DNA of 64,000 bases from Micrococcaceae bacterium Sec5.8 (lineage in GTDB: Bacteria > Actinomycetota > Actinomycetes > Actinomycetales > Micrococcaceae), in contig CP143429.1 of assembly GCA_039636775.1 (NCBI GenBank), forward strand, positions 1,488,001-1,552,000. Direction: 5' to 3'. The notes under the pieces were generated by a model. The model saw only the letters and a list, made by a program, of their open reading frames with translations. It ran no database searches and had not been told where the DNA came from. The position numbers and the translations under genes are program-made. Shown here piece after piece: positions 1 to 9,541 of this stretch (positions are counted from its first letter, which is position 1; each line of letters starts with the position of its first letter).

Positions 1-867
1 GACGAAGCCGCGATCGATCGTCAGGCCCGCTTCCTCGTAGCCGAGGTTGGCCGTGACGGGGCCGCGGCCGACGGCGACGAGCATGAGGTCTGCCTCGAAG
101 GTCTTGCCGTCCACGAGGGTGACCTTGACGCCGTCGGCGTTCTGCTCGACCCCCTGGAAGAAGGTACCGGTGGAGAACTTAATGCCACGCTTCTTGAAGG
201 CACGCTCGAAGGCCTTGACGATCGTCGCGTCCTCGTTGGGGACCAGCGACGGCAGGCCCTCGATGATGGTGACGTCGACGCCGAAGGACTTCCAGACCGA
301 AGCGAACTCGACGCCGATCACGCCGCCGCCCAGAATGATCGCGCTCTTGGGGATGAAGTCCATGGTGAGGGCCTCATCCGAGGTGATGACCTTGCCGCCG
401 ATTTCCAGACCAGGCAGCGAGCGGGAGTACGAGCCGGTCGCGAGGACAATGTTCTTGCCCTTGTACGCGGTGCCGTTGACAACGACGGTGTCGGTGCCCT
501 GGAGCTTGCCTTCACCCTCAATGACGGTGATGCTCTTCTTGCTCTTGATCAGGCCCTGGAGGCCCTTGTACTTGCCTGCGATGATGCCGTCTTTGTAGGC
601 ATTGACGGCAGTGATGTCGATGCTGTCCAGCGTGACGTTGACGCCGTACTTGGCTGAATCCCGGGCATGGTCGGCCAGTTCGGCCGAGTGCAGCAGGGCC
701 TTCGTGGGGATGCAGCCGTTATGCAGGCAGGTCCCGCCGAGCTTGCCCTTTTCAACCAGGCCTACGGTGAGGCCAAGCTGAACGGCCCGCAGGGCAGTTG
801 CATAGCCGCCGCTGCCGCCGCCGAGTACCAGGATGTCGAATTCTTGCGCAGTTGCCTGATCGGCCAC
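1..867 (-). CDS. lpd: Dihydrolipoyl dehydrogenase (E3), 3' end cut by window
   Basis: FAD-dependent flavoprotein that reoxidises dihydrolipoamide with NAD+ as the E3 subunit of pyruvate and 2-oxoglutarate dehydrogenase complexes in the cytoplasm. The visible 289 residues hold the N-terminal FAD dinucleotide fold (LVLGGGSGGYATALRA), the redox-active disulfide motif GGTCLHNGCIP (CxxxxC) and the NAD-binding GGGVIGVEF fold near residue 180. The dimerisation domain lies beyond the left edge. The GTG at 867 is chosen because a GAGGGAG ribosome site sits just upstream and the protein then begins MADQATAQEFD, with the FAD fold at the expected place. No E1 or E2 gene is in view. Identification is firm; the 3' part is missing only because of the window edge. 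Confidence 0.95.
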   Translation of the reverse strand, partial: MADQATAQEFDILVLGGGSGGYATALRAVQLGLTVGLVEKGKLGGTCLHNGCIPTKALLHSAELADHARDSAKYGVNVTLDSIDITAVNAYKDGIIAGKYKGLQGLIKSKKSITVIEGEGKLQGTDTVVVNGTAYKGKNIVLATGSYSRSLPGLEIGGKVITSDEALTMDFIPKSAIILGGGVIGVEFASVWKSFGVDVTIIEGLPSLVPNEDATIVKAFERAFKKRGIKFSTGTFFQGVEQNADGVKVTLVDGKTFEADLMLVAVGRGPVTANLGYEEAGLTIDRGFV

Positions 868-1057
868 TAAAACGCTCCCTCGCGTGAACGATGACACGAG
901 AGTACGCATCATCTGGTCTTGGAACGAACCCTGCCGTGAGTAATTCGGGCAGGAATGTTCCCTTTCGTTTGGAACTACCGTTGTTCACCTTAGCGAACCA
1001 CTAATACATGCTCCACCTTGCCGTGGCGTTTGTGGAGAGCTTGTGTCCAGTCTCACG

Positions 1058-1099
1058 CACCCTGGTGACCGGGCCAGCGGGGCCCCGGCCACCAGGGTG
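1058..1099. terminator. Hairpin downstream of pepA
   Basis: A perfect 10-bp stem (CACCCTGGTG at 1058-1067 and CACCAGGGTG at 1090-1099) encloses a further GC-rich inner stem. It lies 26 bases past the pepA stop and upstream of lpd. There is no clear T-tract, so termination strength is uncertain. Confidence 0.6.
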
Positions 1100-1124
1100 C
1101 GCGGACACCTGGACGGGGGCGCTG

Positions 1125-2651
1125 CTAGGGCGTTTTGGCCAGGATGTCCTCGACGTACGCCACGAGGGTTCGCACCGTGGAGCCGGTTCCTTGCTTGTGG
1201 TTGTACCCGTACGGGCTGCCGTTGTTGAAGGACGGCCCGGCAATGTCGATGTGCGCCCAGGGGATCTGTTCGCCGTCCTTGTTCTTACCGACGAATTCGC
1301 GCAGGAAGACGGCAGCGGTCATCATGCCGCCGTGGCGTTCGCCGATATTGGCGATGTCCGCGACCTGCGAGTCGAGGCTGGGACGCAGTTCCTCCGGCAG
1401 CGGCATCGGCCAGACCAGCTCGCCGGCCCGGTCAGCGGCAACCTTGAGCGCACCAGTAACGGCTTCGGAACCCATGACACCGGCGGTCCGGTTGCCAAGG
1501 GCGATCAGCTGCGCCCCGGTCAAGGTGGCGACGTCGATGATGGCGTCGGGGAACTCCTGGCTGGCGGCCACAATGCCGTCGGCCATGACCAGCCTGCCCT
1601 CGGCGTCGGTGTTCAGGACCTCAACGGTCTTGCCGCCGAATATGGTGAGCACGTCGGCGGGCCGCTGGGCGGCGCCGGAAGGCATGTTTTCCGCGATGCA
1701 GAGCCAGGCGGTCGCCTTGACCGGCAGGCCCAGGCCCGCAATCGCCAGGACAGTGTTCAGCACGACGGCTGCGCCGGCCATGTCGGATTTCATGTCGCCC
1801 ATGCCCAGGTGCGGCTTGAGTGAGATCCCGCCGGTATCGAAGGTGATGCCTTTGCCCACGAGGGCGACCTTGGCGGCTGCCCGGGCGGGGGAGTATTCGA
1901 CCTTGACCAGGCGCGGCTGCCGGGTGGAGCCCTTGCCGACGCCGAGGATCCCGCCGAAGCCTTCCTTCTCCAGGCGCTTCTCGTCCCACACAGTCACCTT
2001 GACCGGCAAGCCCTTGGACAGTTCCTTGGCCGCGTCTGCGAAGGACTCGGGGTACAGGTGGCTCGGCGGCTGGTTGACCAGTGAGCGGGTCGCGTTGACG
2101 GCCCTGCCGATCAAGGCGGCGCGGTTCAACACCGGCTTCAGCCCTGCGTCGCCGGCAAAGTCGGTCACGATCAGGACGTTGTTGACCGGATCTTTCAGGC
2201 CGTCCCTGGACGAGCGGTATTCGGTGAAGGAGTAGGCGCCCATCGCCGCACCCTCGGCGATGGCGGCGACGTCGCCCAGTGACGACGTCGGGAAGGCCAG
2301 GGCCACAGTGCCGACGCCCGCCAGCTGGCGGACAGCCGATCCTGCTGCGCGGCGCAGCGCCTCCTCGGTAAGTGGCTGCGCCGCGGTGACTTTGCCGACG
2401 CCGGCAAGCACCAGAACCTTCGCCCCGGCCTCGCCGAGGCCCGGGAGGCGGTGGGCCTGGTCTGCTGCGCCGGTGATGCCAAGAACACTCAGTGACTCCG
2501 CGAGGGCTTCGGCGGCCTTGGCAGTCAGGGGGTTGCTGAGGAGGACGGGACCGTCCGTACCCTGGCCGACGCCGATGACAAGGGCGTCGCTGGGGTACTT
2601 TTTCAGGTCCCCTGCGACTGCGCTAAGTTTGACTTCCGTATTCTTGACCAC
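1125..2651 (-). CDS. pepA: Leucyl aminopeptidase, M17 family
   Basis: Cytosolic di-metal aminopeptidase that removes N-terminal residues, preferentially leucine, from peptides during protein turnover; family members form hexamers. The 508-residue product has the variable N-terminal macrodomain-like part (about 1-180) and the conserved C-terminal catalytic part. Visible metal and active-site motifs are VGKGITFDTGGISLKP, the KSDMAGAA stretch and the family signature NTDAEGRLVMAD. GTG at 2651 gives the usual start (VKNTEVKLS) with GAGGAC as ribosome site; an upstream in-frame ATG at 2696 would add 15 unconserved residues. It is transcribed alone towards lpd and separated from it by a hairpin. 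Length and motifs fit the family. Confidence 0.95.
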   Translation of the reverse strand: MVKNTEVKLSAVAGDLKKYPSDALVIGVGQGTDGPVLLSNPLTAKAAEALAESLSVLGITGAADQAHRLPGLGEAGAKVLVLAGVGKVTAAQPLTEEALRRAAGSAVRQLAGVGTVALAFPTSSLGDVAAIAEGAAMGAYSFTEYRSSRDGLKDPVNNVLIVTDFAGDAGLKPVLNRAALIGRAVNATRSLVNQPPSHLYPESFADAAKELSKGLPVKVTVWDEKRLEKEGFGGILGVGKGSTRQPRLVKVEYSPARAAAKVALVGKGITFDTGGISLKPHLGMGDMKSDMAGAAVVLNTVLAIAGLGLPVKATAWLCIAENMPSGAAQRPADVLTIFGGKTVEVLNTDAEGRLVMADGIVAASQEFPDAIIDVATLTGAQLIALGNRTAGVMGSEAVTGALKVAADRAGELVWPMPLPEELRPSLDSQVADIANIGERHGGMMTAAVFLREFVGKNKDGEQIPWAHIDIAGPSFNNGSPYGYNHKQGTGSTVRTLVAYVEDILAKTP

Positions 2652-2943
2652 GAGGACAGTCCTCAATTCTCTCAGAGATAAGGGCAGGAACTGCATGTTT
2701 TTCCGTCCTGCCTTGGAGCCTGGGCCGCTGTCTTTCCAGATGGAGCCCAGGAGTCTTCAGGCCGTTGTACGGCCAGCTCCGATCGTAGTCCGTCCCCGGC
2801 GCGGGTGTTCAATCAGGTGAGAGCTGGAGCACATCCCGATGAGGAATGCCGCCGAACTCCCGCGTGTTGTACCCCATATCAGCGCCGCCGCCCTGCGGGC
2901 CCCGTCCGGCTGCTCCCACTGACGACGACGAAAGGAACATGCC
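2652..2943. other. Divergent intergenic region between pepA and the PAC2 gene
   Basis: About 290 bases that must carry the pepA (minus) and PAC2-gene (plus) promoters. No convincing -35/-10 pair, riboswitch or repeat could be picked out by eye. A ribosome site (GAAAGGA) precedes the PAC2 start. Confidence 0.4.
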
Positions 2944-3882
2944 GTGCTTAAACGGATTTCCGGCTCCCTGCTGGACCCCGAATCGCTCTACCAGCGTGAT
3001 GACGCGCTGTTCCAGGGCACCGACCTGCTCGGGCTGAACCTCGTCATGGGTTTCACCGGATTCGCCGATGCAGGACACGTGGTCCGGCAAATCACCACCG
3101 AACTGCTGGACACCGCGGATGCGGAGATGGTGGCCGAATTCGACGCCGACCAGCTCATCGATTACCGGTCCCGCCGCCCGCAAATCAGCTTTGTCGAGGA
3201 CCACTTGCAGGACTACCAGGCGCCGCGTCTGGCACTGTACCGCCTGGTCGACGGGTTGGGCAGCCCGTTCCTGCTCCTTGCAGGATTCGAACCGGACCTG
3301 CAATGGGAGAGGTTCGCGCGCGCCGTCGTAGGAATCGTTGAGGACCTCGACGTCAACCTCGTCACCTGGATCCATTCCATCCCCATGCCCGTTCCGCATA
3401 CCCGTCCGGTCGGCGTGACGGTCCATGGCAACCGCCCGGACCTCATCGAGGGCATCTCGGTGTGGAAACCGACCGTCGAGGTGCCCGCCGCCGTGGGCCA
3501 CGTGCTTGAGCTTCGGCTCGCGGAGGCCGGGCGCAACGTCGCCGGCTATGTCATGCACGTGCCGCACTATCTTGCCGAGGCCGAGTACCCCACGGCCGCG
3601 GTCGCCGGACTTGAGTACCTGGGCGCAGCCACCTCCCTGATGCTGCCCACCGACCGGCTTCGGGAAGCCAGCAGGGACGTCATGCGCCAGATTGCCGAGC
3701 AGATCGATGCATCGGAGGATGTCCAGCAGGTGGTCTCGCGGCTGGAAACCCGCTACGACGAAAGCGCCGAGGGCACTGTCCGCCGGTCTCTGCTCGCCGA
3801 CGAAAACGACCAGCTGCCAAACGCCGATGCCCTCGGGGCCGCCGTCGAGGCCTATTTGGCCAGTAAAGAACCCGGCGAATAA
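2944..3882 (+). CDS. PAC2 family protein
   Basis: Member of the PAC2 (proteasome assembly chaperone 2-like) family, 312 residues, cytosolic, no transmembrane segments. The N-terminal part has the typical pattern LNLVMGFTGFADAGHVV followed by ITTELL and EFDADQLIDYR; the C-terminal 60 residues are acidic and helical. Actinobacterial members are conserved, and their biochemical role is not established. GTG at 2944 is used because GAAAGGA lies at the right spacing. The MFS transporter starts only 35 bases downstream but seems to have its own -10 box, so co-transcription is uncertain. Family assignment is confident; function is open. Confidence 0.85.
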   Translation: MLKRISGSLLDPESLYQRDDALFQGTDLLGLNLVMGFTGFADAGHVVRQITTELLDTADAEMVAEFDADQLIDYRSRRPQISFVEDHLQDYQAPRLALYRLVDGLGSPFLLLAGFEPDLQWERFARAVVGIVEDLDVNLVTWIHSIPMPVPHTRPVGVTVHGNRPDLIEGISVWKPTVEVPAAVGHVLELRLAEAGRNVAGYVMHVPHYLAEAEYPTAAVAGLEYLGAATSLMLPTDRLREASRDVMRQIAEQIDASEDVQQVVSRLETRYDESAEGTVRRSLLADENDQLPNADALGAAVEAYLASKEPGE

Positions 3883-3905
3883 ATACTATTTAGTCGGGAC
3901 TTGGG

Positions 3906-3917
3906 CATAATAGAGGG
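3906..3917 (+). promoter_or_regulatory. -10 box CATAAT for a probably leaderless MFS transcript
   Basis: CATAAT (3906-3911) followed by six bases and then the GTG start at 3918. The expected transcription start therefore coincides with the start codon. No good -35 hexamer is visible. Confidence 0.5.
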
Positions 3918-5249
3918 GTGACTTCACCCCGAGCCTGGCTGATTTGGACGGTCGGGGTCTTCGCGTACCTCGTGGCGGTCAGCCAGCGCACGTCCTTTGG
4001 CGTGGTGGGTCTGGAGGCCACGGAACGGTTCCAGGCCAGTGCTGCCGAAATCTCTTTCTTCACGGTCCTGCAGCTTCTCGTCTACGCCGCTCTGCAGATA
4101 CCGGTTGGCATCCTCGTGGACCGCTTCGGTTCCCGGGCCATGATCGCAGGAGGCGCCCTGCTGATGGGGCTGGGACAGCTCCAACTGGCTTTCGCTGACA
4201 CCATCACCGGCGGTGTACTGGGCCGGGTGCTGGTGGGTGCGGGGGACGCGATGACCTTCATTTCGGTGATCCGGCTGATACCCCTGTGGTTCGCCCCCCG
4301 GCGCGTTCCGCTGCTGACCCAGCTGACCGGCATGTCCGGCCAGCTAGGCCAGCTCTTCAGCGTGGTGCCGTTTGCCATGATCCTGCACCTCGCCGGCTGG
4401 ACCCCTGCGTTCCTGACGCTGGCAGCCATGTCGGCCCTCGCCGTCGTGCTCGTCCTGGTCCTGCTTCGGGACCTTCCGCCCGGGCACCCCGCACCGGAAC
4501 CCGCCCAGGGGCTGCGCGCCACCGGCGTCTCGCTCGCCCAGGCCTGGCGGCAGCCCGGCACCCGGCTGGGGCTCTGGAGCCACTTCACTGTCCAGTTCAG
4601 CGGCACCGTGTTTGCGATGACATGGGGTTATCCGTTCCTGATCTCCGCGCAGGGCCTGGACACGACCACCGTTTCGGCGTTGATGACGCTGTACGTGGCG
4701 ACGGCCATCGCCGCGGGGCCCTTGATGGGCAGATTCGTGGCACGGCACCCGCTGCGCCGGTCCACCATGGTGCTGCTGATAGCAGGCGTCACCGCGGCCG
4801 CCTGGGCGGCCGTGCTGCTCATCCCCGGACGGACCCCGCTGTGGCTGCTGGCCGGGCTCGTGGTGGTGCTGGCCGTCGGCGGACCCGGCTCCATGATCGG
4901 CTTTGATTTCGCCCGCACGTTCAACCCGGCGCACCGGATCGGCACGGCCACCGGCATCGTCAACGTGGGAGGGTTCATCGCCTCCCTCATCGCCATCTAC
5001 CTGATCGGCCTGGTCCTCGACGTCCTCTACGCCACCGGATTCTCCCGCGGCGAGCTCTATGGGCTTGACCCGTTCCGGATCGCGTTGAGTGTGCAGTTCC
5101 TGCTGCTGGCTTGCGGGGCAGCAGCCATTGTCATCATCCGCCGGAAGGTGCGGAAGCAGATGGCGGCCCAGGGCGTGGTGGTTCCGCCGCTGCTGGCCGC
5201 GCTCGCCAGCCAACGCCGGCTCAGCGCGCAGCGGCGCCGCACGCCCTGA
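3918..5249 (+). CDS. MFS transporter
   Basis: Major facilitator superfamily permease of the cytoplasmic membrane, 443 residues, with about 12 hydrophobic segments. The loop between segments 2 and 3 carries the MFS motif A variant GILVDRFGSRAMI, and GRVLVGAGDAMTFISVIRLIP corresponds to segments 4-5. The N terminus (LIWTVGVFAYLVAVSQRTSFG) resembles actinobacterial nitrate/nitrite or sugar-phosphate type MFS proteins, but the substrate cannot be assigned. The C terminus is basic and cytoplasmic (RRKVRKQ, then RRLSAQRRRTP). The GTG start is favoured by a -10 box six bases upstream. It follows the PAC2 gene by 35 bases on the same strand. Confidence 0.85.
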   Translation: MTSPRAWLIWTVGVFAYLVAVSQRTSFGVVGLEATERFQASAAEISFFTVLQLLVYAALQIPVGILVDRFGSRAMIAGGALLMGLGQLQLAFADTITGGVLGRVLVGAGDAMTFISVIRLIPLWFAPRRVPLLTQLTGMSGQLGQLFSVVPFAMILHLAGWTPAFLTLAAMSALAVVLVLVLLRDLPPGHPAPEPAQGLRATGVSLAQAWRQPGTRLGLWSHFTVQFSGTVFAMTWGYPFLISAQGLDTTTVSALMTLYVATAIAAGPLMGRFVARHPLRRSTMVLLIAGVTAAAWAAVLLIPGRTPLWLLAGLVVVLAVGGPGSMIGFDFARTFNPAHRIGTATGIVNVGGFIASLIAIYLIGLVLDVLYATGFSRGELYGLDPFRIALSVQFLLLACGAAAIVIIRRKVRKQMAAQGVVVPPLLAALASQRRLSAQRRRTP

Positions 5250-5333
5250 GGGCCGGCCGGCTTCGGGGCCATTGCCCTTGGAGCCAGTTGCTCGCTCCGC
5301 CAGCAAGCGGCCGTCCGGGAGTCTCTGGCCGGG

Positions 5334-5342
5334 TTATCCACA
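5334..5342 (+). promoter_or_regulatory. Perfect consensus DnaA box upstream of the DUF4192 gene
   Basis: TTATCCACA matches the bacterial DnaA-box consensus exactly, 52 bases before the ATG of the DUF4192 gene. Only one copy is present, so this is not an origin. It could be a DnaA-titration or regulatory site, or chance. Confidence 0.5.
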
Positions 5343-5393
5343 TAGGACAGCCTGGCACTGACGCGGGCCGGCGCGGCGCGGGACGCTGGCTTC

Positions 5394-6785
5394 ATGACAG
5401 CTCCCGATCACCTGAAAATCACCGGCCCGGAGGACATCCTGGGGTTCATTCCGCATTCCCTGGGCTATTGGCCCGCCCGCAGCCTCGTGGCCATGACCAT
5501 GCAAGGAAAACGGCTCGGAGCAACCCTCCGCGTGGACCTTCCCGGCAGCACCGGCGGCCCCTGCGGGTCCGGTGCTGCCGTACCCGCAGGCTATGCCCGT
5601 TCCGTGGCGTCTTATCTCGAAGCCGACGACAAAGCGGACGGCTCCCTGCTCGCCTTTTTTACGGAGACCGACGGGGACCCGGCGCGCTGGGCGCCGTTCC
5701 TGGCCGAGCTTGAGAGCGCGCTCGCCGACGCGGGAATGCCGGTGCGTGACGCCTGGCTGATCGGCGCCGACTACTGGCGCAATGCCTATTGCCTTGACCC
5801 GTTGTGCTGCGCCCCGCCCGGGCGGCCGGTGGAAGAAATCAGGAACAGCCGGCTCAACGCCGAAATGGTCTTTCGCGGGAGCACTGTCGGGGCTGCCCCC
5901 GGCGCCGCCCGGATCGTTCCGCGGTCAACGCCAGATCCGGCGGTGACCGACGCTCAGGGAAATTGGGCGGCGCAGTTCTCCGTCCGCACGAGGGACAGGG
6001 GGCAGTTCCACCAGGTGTTGGACGTGTGGTCACGGGTGCTGCAGGCTCCGGCACCTGGCCCGGTGCTGACTCCGGCGCTCACCGGCTACCTCAGGGCCTC
6101 CCTGTGCGTTCTGCCCTGGCGCGACGCGGTCCTGGTGATGACCGCGGCAGGACGGGAATCGGCAGAGCGCGGCGCAGAGGACTTCGGGGTGCTCTCCGGC
6201 GCAGACCAGGGGCGCGGAAGTGATGGTCCGCGCCGCGGTTTCCCGCCGGCCGACCGCCCACCTGCGGCACTCCCGCCGCTGGAAGGGTTCCCGCCTCCGG
6301 GGCGGAGCGGAGGCAGGGAGGGCAACCGTGGCAGCGGCGCAAAAGCAAGCGGCGGAACGCCACGCGGAGGAAGCAGGGGTGCAGGGGGCGGGGCCAGGGC
6401 CGGTGGCGGGAAAGGCAAAGACGCCCGCGGCATGAACCGGTCCGGCCTGAAACCGCAGGATGTGGCCGGCTACGGCGAGGTCTTACTGGGCCTGGCGCCA
6501 CCAGTGCCGGACTGGAGCCGTCTGGCGGGCCTGGAACGGGTGCTGGTGCAGCTGGGCGAGTCCGGCGGCGAGGCAGGAGCAGCAGCACTGACCGGGCGGG
6601 GCTGGATTGAATGGTGCCGGGGCAAAGGATCGTTTGCACACGAACTGTTCAGGCAGGCGGAGGCGGAATGTCCCGGCTACCGGCTTGCGGAGCTCCTGGA
6701 GGAACTCGTCCGGCGCGGGAATCTCTGCGGCTGGGCGCGCCGGAGCGAGACGGCCTGGCAGCGGTTTGACCCGGACGTAGCCTGA
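5394..6785 (+). CDS. DUF4192 family protein
   Basis: Actinobacterial protein of unknown function, 463 residues. The family-typical N terminus is visible (GPEDILGFIPHSLGYWP and SLVAMTMQGKRLG), as is ADYWRNAYCLDPLCCAPPG near residue 125 and a C-terminal domain about 355-463 with a Trp/Glu-rich helical pattern. Between roughly residues 265 and 345 lies a low-complexity Gly/Arg/Pro/Ser insert (for example GGSRGAGGGARAGGGKGKD), probably a flexible linker. The family has no established role. ATG at 5394 is the first start in a region without an alternative. The neighbouring features are a DnaA box upstream and a repeat tract downstream. Confidence 0.85.
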   Translation: MTAPDHLKITGPEDILGFIPHSLGYWPARSLVAMTMQGKRLGATLRVDLPGSTGGPCGSGAAVPAGYARSVASYLEADDKADGSLLAFFTETDGDPARWAPFLAELESALADAGMPVRDAWLIGADYWRNAYCLDPLCCAPPGRPVEEIRNSRLNAEMVFRGSTVGAAPGAARIVPRSTPDPAVTDAQGNWAAQFSVRTRDRGQFHQVLDVWSRVLQAPAPGPVLTPALTGYLRASLCVLPWRDAVLVMTAAGRESAERGAEDFGVLSGADQGRGSDGPRRGFPPADRPPAALPPLEGFPPPGRSGGREGNRGSGAKASGGTPRGGSRGAGGGARAGGGKGKDARGMNRSGLKPQDVAGYGEVLLGLAPPVPDWSRLAGLERVLVQLGESGGEAGAAALTGRGWIEWCRGKGSFAHELFRQAEAECPGYRLAELLEELVRRGNLCGWARRSETAWQRFDPDVA

Positions 6786-7540
6786 CGGCAGGAGCGTACG
6801 GACGGGAATACCTGGCCGCGGATTTGATCGGCGCCGCGCGGGAAAGGACATGCAGGCGCTCGACCAGCGGACGGGAACCGGTGGCAGGAGCCGGGACAGG
6901 GCCGGGGGACGATCAAGGACAGGGCCAGAGGGCAGTACCGGCATGAGGAACGGCAGGCACGGCAGCCAAGAACGGCAGGCAGGAACGGCAGGCAGGCACG
7001 GCAGCCAAGAACGGCAGGCAGGAACGGCAGGCAGCAACGGCAGGGGGCGGGAACGGCAAGCAGCAACGGCAGGCAGGCACGGCAGCCAAGAACGGCAGCA
7101 ACGGCAGGCGGGAACGGCAAGCAGCAACGGCAGGCGGGAACGGCAAGCAGCGGGAACGGCAAGCAGCAACGGCAGACAGGCACGGCAGGGGGCGGGAACG
7201 GCAAGCAGCAACGGCAGGCGGTCGCTGTGCCGCGGCGCAGGCGGCGTCTATAGCAGCGGCGGCGGCGGCAGCGGCCGCCCGGGACGGGGACGGCACGCCC
7301 CGCCACGGGGCGGTGACGATTTCAAAAATCGTGAGACAATGATTCCCGAGACCCGGTTGGGTCCGTGTATTGAGTGCTCGCAGTGAACCTTGGAAACAGG
7401 GAACATTTCGGTCGCCCCAGGAGTTCTACTTAGTGGCTCTGCTGGTCGTGATTGCACCTGATGTGAAACACGGACTTGACAGGGTCATAGTGGTGTTGCC
7501 CGTATGGTGATTCCACAGACCGCCGCTAGAAAGGTTTTCT
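6786..7540. other. Long non-coding region between the DUF4192 gene and sigA
   Basis: 755 bases that contain the tandem-repeat tract (6945-7221) and the sigA upstream region. Apparent open frames across the repeats on both strands are compositional artefacts. Possible sigA promoter parts are GTGACG (7313-7318) with GACAAT (7335-7340) at 16-base spacing, and an isolated TTGACA at 7476-7481 whose best -10 candidates are too far away. Neither is certain. Confidence 0.6.
6945..7221. repeat. Degenerate tandem repeat tract built on ACGGCAGGC-type units
   Basis: About 280 bases made of short units around GGCAGG and AACGGCA. Two higher-order units recur. A 22-base unit beginning GGCAGGCACGGCAGCC occurs at 6952-6973, 6991-7012 and 7072-7093. 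A roughly 27-base unit beginning GCGGGAACGGCAAGCAGC occurs near 7047, 7109, 7150 and 7192. The copies are nearly identical, which suggests recent slippage or unequal recombination. It lies upstream of sigA and has no recognisable coding function. Confidence 0.85.
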
Positions 7541-8869
<1,329 letters not shown>

Positions 8870-8879
8870 GAAAAACGGC

Positions 8880-8940
8880 CAACGCGGGTCCTGTCCCGCC
8901 CATTCCCCGAGGTGAATGGGCCGGATGGGGCCCCGCGTTG
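8880..8940. terminator. Hairpin just downstream of sigA
   Basis: Outer arms CAACGCGGG (8880-8888) and CCCGCGTTG (8932-8940) with an inner GCCCATTC/GAATGGGC stem (8898-8905 and 8914-8921). It starts 10 bases past the sigA stop. No T-tract follows. Confidence 0.6.
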
Positions 8941-9040
8941 ATCACCAACGTGGAGACCAGACTTTGTCCAGGTCCAGCGTAGTGCGCCAACGGCGGGCAT
9001 CCACGATGTCCGCTACAGCGGAAGATGTTCGTTAAAGCGG

Positions 9041-9073
9041 AAAAGCCCCTCCGGATCTCCGGAGGGGCTTTCC
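9041..9073. terminator. Bidirectional rho-independent terminator between sigA and the DUF7455 gene
   Basis: AAAAGCCCCTCCGG, a short loop, then CCGGAGGGGCTTTCCTT. The strong GC stem is flanked by A and T tracts, so it can serve both sigA (plus) and the DUF7455 gene (minus). Confidence 0.85.
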
Positions 9074-9082
9074 TTATATGGT

Positions 9083-9304
9083 CTAGTCGACCGGGACCGT
9101 CGGCTTCTCGTGAAGCCGGCCCGTCTCGTCGTGCCAGTCTGAGCTGAGCGGCCGTAGCGTCGGTTCCACGGCGCGGGCGTGGTGGCCGCAGAAGAGAAGC
9201 TCACCCCCGGAGGCGCCGAGAACAACCCGGACATACGCCTGTGCTCCGCAACGATCGCACCGGTCGACGGTGCTGAGTGTGCGGTCCGCAACTGCTGTTG
9301 TCAT
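9083..9304 (-). CDS. DUF7455 family small zinc-ribbon-like protein
   Basis: A 73-residue actinobacterial protein commonly found next to sigA. It contains CDRCGAQAYVRV and FCGHHARA, a pattern able to bind one zinc ion (two cysteines, then Cys-His-His), so it resembles a small zinc ribbon; the function is unknown. The start is well supported by AAGGAGG seven bases before the ATG and an AT-rich promoter region (TATATAGGTATATC). It converges on sigA and shares the terminator with it. It is divergent from parE. Confidence 0.85.
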   Translation of the reverse strand: MTTAVADRTLSTVDRCDRCGAQAYVRVVLGASGGELLFCGHHARAVEPTLRPLSSDWHDETGRLHEKPTVPVD

Positions 9305-9541
9305 GTTCGGCCTCCTTGGTAGATCGATATACCTATATAACCAGCATTCGCAGCGAAACCATGGCTCGGATGGCCTACTTTCGCTGTCCGCGTATCACGT
9401 CTCGGTAACGTCGCCAGAGGCTCCCGGCCGTGCGGGGGTGGCAGCAGTGCGGATTCGGGCACTCCGACTAGGCTGGGAACAGCGTCAACAAGCAGTCCCC
9501 GTCCGACAGGACGGTTCCGTTCCTGAAGGAGTTTTCGCCCC

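Noticed and set aside
1008..2235. Long plus-strand frames opposite pepA
   Set aside because: Antisense shadows of pepA, typical of high-GC codon bias.
6945..7221. CRISPR-like array
   Set aside because: Repeats are contiguous and degenerate, with no unique spacers of even length and no cas genes.
6850..7386. 178-residue open frame (plus) and several minus-strand frames across the repeat tract
   Set aside because: They consist wholly of the repeat translated in different frames, with no start signals and no protein-like composition.
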